Position numbers and translations under genes: made by a program. The notes under the pieces are model-generated. The model saw only the letters and a program-made list of their open reading frames with translations, was not told the origin of the DNA and did not search any database. This document shows, piece by piece, positions 5,871 through 7,978 of a DNA stretch of 7,978 bases (position 1 is the first letter of the stretch; each line of letters opens with the position of its first letter). Source of the stretch: Desulfurobacterium sp. (GTDB lineage: Bacteria; Aquificota; Aquificia; Desulfurobacteriales; Desulfurobacteriaceae); NCBI GenBank assembly GCA_003978805.1, contig QNYI01000078.1, positions 1 to 7,978 on the forward strand, read 5' to 3'.

Positions 5871-6278
5871 AAAGCGAAAACATTGGTGTTGCTGTCGGGA
5901 CTCATATTTGCCGGCGCAAGCTTGGCAAGTGCGGATCAGCACCCCGTACCTCCAAACGTCATACAGAACTTACCACCACAGCAACAACAGTGTAGGGTGT
6001 GCCACAAGCAAGTTACACCTAAGGTTTACAATGAATGGGCACACTCAAAGCACGCCATAGCCAACGTAAGGTGTTTCCAGTGTCACGGAACTCTTGAAGA
6101 TTTCCACAAGACTCCGCCCCTTGAAAAGTGTGTCGCCTGTCACTATCATCAAGTTGAAACAATGCAGAAGAAGAAGCCCGGCATGGTTTGTTGGGATTGC
6201 CATCAAGAGCACATCTTTGAGTTCCACGGTAGTGGCGTGAAAAAGATTAAAACTGCTAAGGACTTCGGTGTAAAGTAA
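5868..6278 (+). CDS. napM: Periplasmic tetraheme cytochrome c, NapM-like
   Basis: With the GTG start at 5868 the precursor has 136 residues: a Sec signal (MKAKTLVLLSGLIFAGASLASA, likely cleaved after 22), then a small domain with four CxxCH motifs at C42, C69, C88 and C108. Several further His residues are in positions suited to bis-His ligation (H59, H62, H80, H94). Small tetraheme proteins between napC and napA are called NapM in nitrate-respiring Desulfovibrio and relatives; they are thought to carry electrons from NapC to NapA and stand in for the diheme NapB. No napB is visible here, which fits. The gene starts 39 nt after napC and ends 26 nt before napA. There is no recognisable domain beyond the hemes, so assignment to NapM rests on size, heme number and neighbours. 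Confidence 0.82.
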   Translation: MKAKTLVLLSGLIFAGASLASADQHPVPPNVIQNLPPQQQQCRVCHKQVTPKVYNEWAHSKHAIANVRCFQCHGTLEDFHKTPPLEKCVACHYHQVETMQKKKPGMVCWDCHQEHIFEFHGSGVKKIKTAKDFGVK

Positions 6279-6304
6279 CAAAAAACAACTAAACGGAGGG
6301 TACG

Positions 6305-7978
6305 ATGGGAATTGGAAGAAGGGAATTCCTTTCCTTAAAAAGAGTGCTGCTTTAACAGCTGCCTCCCTTGTGGGAGTTAACCTGAAGATAAAGGCAGACG
6401 GAGTAGGAGTAGAAGAGGCAACGGCTGGAGAGAACCTTGCTCAGATTCCCGAAGAAGTTAAGAAATCTCCTGCCTACAAGAAGGAAGGTGGCTACGAGTG
6501 GGTAAGGGGAGTCTGCCGTTTCTGCGGAACCGGTTGTAAGGTATGGCTCGGTCTTAAAAACGGTAAGCCTGCAGTTATAAGGGGAGAGAAGGATTCTGCT
6601 ATTAACTACGGTTTCCTCTGCATGAAAGGGATGCTCTTTTATAAGCTCTTTAGACATCCGGACAGGCTTACCCAGCCCCTCTACAGGAAGAGCAAGAAGG
6701 AACCCTTCAAGCCCATTTCTTGGGAGAAGGCCTTTGACATCATCGCCGATGAAATGATTAAGGCCATCAAGAAGGGCGAATGGGGCCCGATGGGATGGAC
6801 GGGAATTGCCTACTACGGTTCAGGTCAAGCCCTTACAGAAGAAACCTACCTCTTCCAGAAGTTCTGGAGGTGTCTCGGTTCTAACCACGTAGAGGGTAAC
6901 CCAAGGCTCTGTATGGCATCTGCCGTTGGTGGATACCTTACATCTTTTGGAACAGACGAGCCGGCAGGTGGTTACGCCGATTTTGAGGAAGCTGATACTA
7001 TCTTCATCATCGGATCAAACACTGCAGAGTGTCACCCAATCCTATACCGTCGTATTATGAAGCGTAAGCTTTCAAACCCGAAAGAGGTTATGGTAATTAA
7101 CGTAGACCCGAGAGTTTCAAGAACTTCAAAAATTGCCGATATCCACCTGCAGTTTAAACCCGGAACAGACCTTGCCCTCCTTAACGCCATTGCCCACGTT
7201 ATCATAGAGGAAGGTCTCTACGACAAGGAGTTTGTTGAGAAGTACTGTTCCTTCCATAAGTTCACAAAAGGTAGGGATAAAGTTCCCCTCATCGGTCACC
7301 AAGTATCCTTTGAGGAGTACAAACAGTTTGTCTCTAAGTACACCCCCGAGTATGCAGCCGAGATCTGCGGAGGAAACGTTACTCCTGAGCTCATAAGGAA
7401 GGTTGCGAGGAGGTTCGCTACTACTAAGACCGTGTCCATCTGGACGATGGGTCTTAACCAGAGGACAAGGGGTGTTTGGGTTAACAACCTTGTAACCAAC
7501 CTCCACCTCCTCACCGGTAACCTTGGAAAGGACGGAGCTGACGCTCTCTCCTTAACCGGCCAGCCGAACGCTTGTGGTGGTGTTCGTGAAGGTGGCGGAC
7601 TCTGCCATATCCTCCCCGGCCACAGGGTTGTTAAGAATCCAAAGCACAGGGCACAGCTTGAGAAAATCTGGGGAGTTCCGAAGGGAACAATTCCTCCAAA
7701 GCCCGGTTATCACACAGTTAAGATGTTCTCCGCCATCTCCTACACTGAGGAAGACAGGAAGAGGTTCCCGGGACTTAAGCCTATTCACTTCATCTGGGTT
7801 AACGAGACGTCACCACTTCACTCCTTACCGAACATGAGGAGATTCCGTGAAGGCTTTGCAAGGGATGATGTCTTTGTCGTTGTAACGGACATCTTCCCGA
7901 CGAGAACTACAGAGCTTGCAAACATGATTCTTCCTTGTGCCTTCCACTTTGAGAAGACAGGGGTTTACGGTTGTACAG
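6305..7978 (+). CDS. napA: Periplasmic nitrate reductase catalytic subunit NapA, frameshift near the start, 3' end beyond window
   Basis: From the ATG at 6305 (GGAGGG at 6295-6300) the frame reads a Tat leader, MGIGRREFLSLK, then stops at TAA 6353-6355. Supplying one base (or a -1 slip) at the A-run 6337-6341 gives KKSAALTAASL and an open frame to the right edge, about 558 residues in all. In the joined protein the [4Fe-4S] motif is C71, C74, C78 and C106 (CRFCGTGC...CMKG), and C203 in NPRLCMASAVGGY is the likely molybdenum ligand. Molybdopterin-binding stretches typical of NapA follow (GSNTAECHP, LTGNLGKDGAD, GQPNACGGVREGG). The enzyme reduces nitrate to nitrite in the periplasm with Mo-bisMGD and one [4Fe-4S] cluster, folded in the cytoplasm and exported by Tat. 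The missing C-terminal third and any napD, napG or napH lie outside the window. I see no in-frame start that would bypass the shift while keeping the Tat signal. Confidence 0.93.
6337..6342 (+). other. Frameshift point in the napA Tat leader (A-run)
   Basis: TTAAAAAG contains five A's (6337-6341) where six would keep the frame. Codons before it (GRREFLSL) and after it in the other frame (KKSAALTAAS) together form a normal Tat signal, which places the shift here. A Lys-tRNA slipping back one base on AAA would restore the frame exactly. Confidence 0.85.

Noticed and set aside
7126..7788. Open frames on the minus strand inside napA
   Set aside because: They are antisense to well-conserved NapA sequence and look like shadows of its codon bias.
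1..7978. tRNA, rRNA, CRISPR array, insertion sequence or attachment site
   Set aside because: I found no cloverleaf-like or rRNA-like stretches, no regularly spaced repeats, no transposase-like protein and no terminal inverted repeats; nearly all sequence is accounted for by genes.

Overview
This window looks like the chromosome of a thermophilic, chemolithoautotrophic nitrate-ammonifying bacterium. My best guess is a relative of Thermovibrio/Desulfurobacterium (Aquificota/Desulfurobacteriaceae). This rests on the gene content (an octaheme hydroxylamine-oxidoreductase-like protein next to napC-napM-napA, with no nrfA visible) and on Lys/Glu-rich proteins with strong AGGAGG-type ribosome binding sites. 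It is inferred from memory of these genomes, not from a database search.

Left part, minus strand (1-2189): a compact three-gene operon with overlapping genes. Read from its promoter at about 2226-2253, it encodes a PSP1/RicT-like protein, a short RlmN/Cfr-type radical-SAM protein and, running off the left edge, a lipoprotein with a Tll0287-like (DUF3365) c-type heme domain. A 202-nt divergent intergenic region (2190-2391) holds this promoter, an 8-bp inverted repeat lying over its -35, and a consensus sigma-70 promoter (TTGACA-16-TATAAT) facing right.

Right part, plus strand (2392-7978): multiheme and molybdenum proteins of dissimilatory nitrogen metabolism. First comes hao, encoding a secreted octaheme cytochrome c, closed by a strong intrinsic terminator. 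Two overlapping genes follow, for a secreted and a lipid-anchored TPR-like protein of unknown function. After another sigma-70-like promoter come a membrane-anchored tetraheme NapC/NrfH quinol dehydrogenase, a small periplasmic tetraheme cytochrome (NapM) and the 5' two-thirds of the catalytic molybdoprotein NapA, cut by the right edge.

Working model (inference): NapC takes electrons from the quinol pool, NapM relays them, NapA reduces nitrate to nitrite in the periplasm, and the Hao-type octaheme protein reduces nitrite onward (to hydroxylamine or ammonium), replacing NrfA. The most notable anomaly is a one-base shortfall in an A-run inside the napA Tat-signal region. Read literally, it ends the protein after 16 codons; a -1 slip at that run restores a textbook Tat leader and the whole NapA reading frame.
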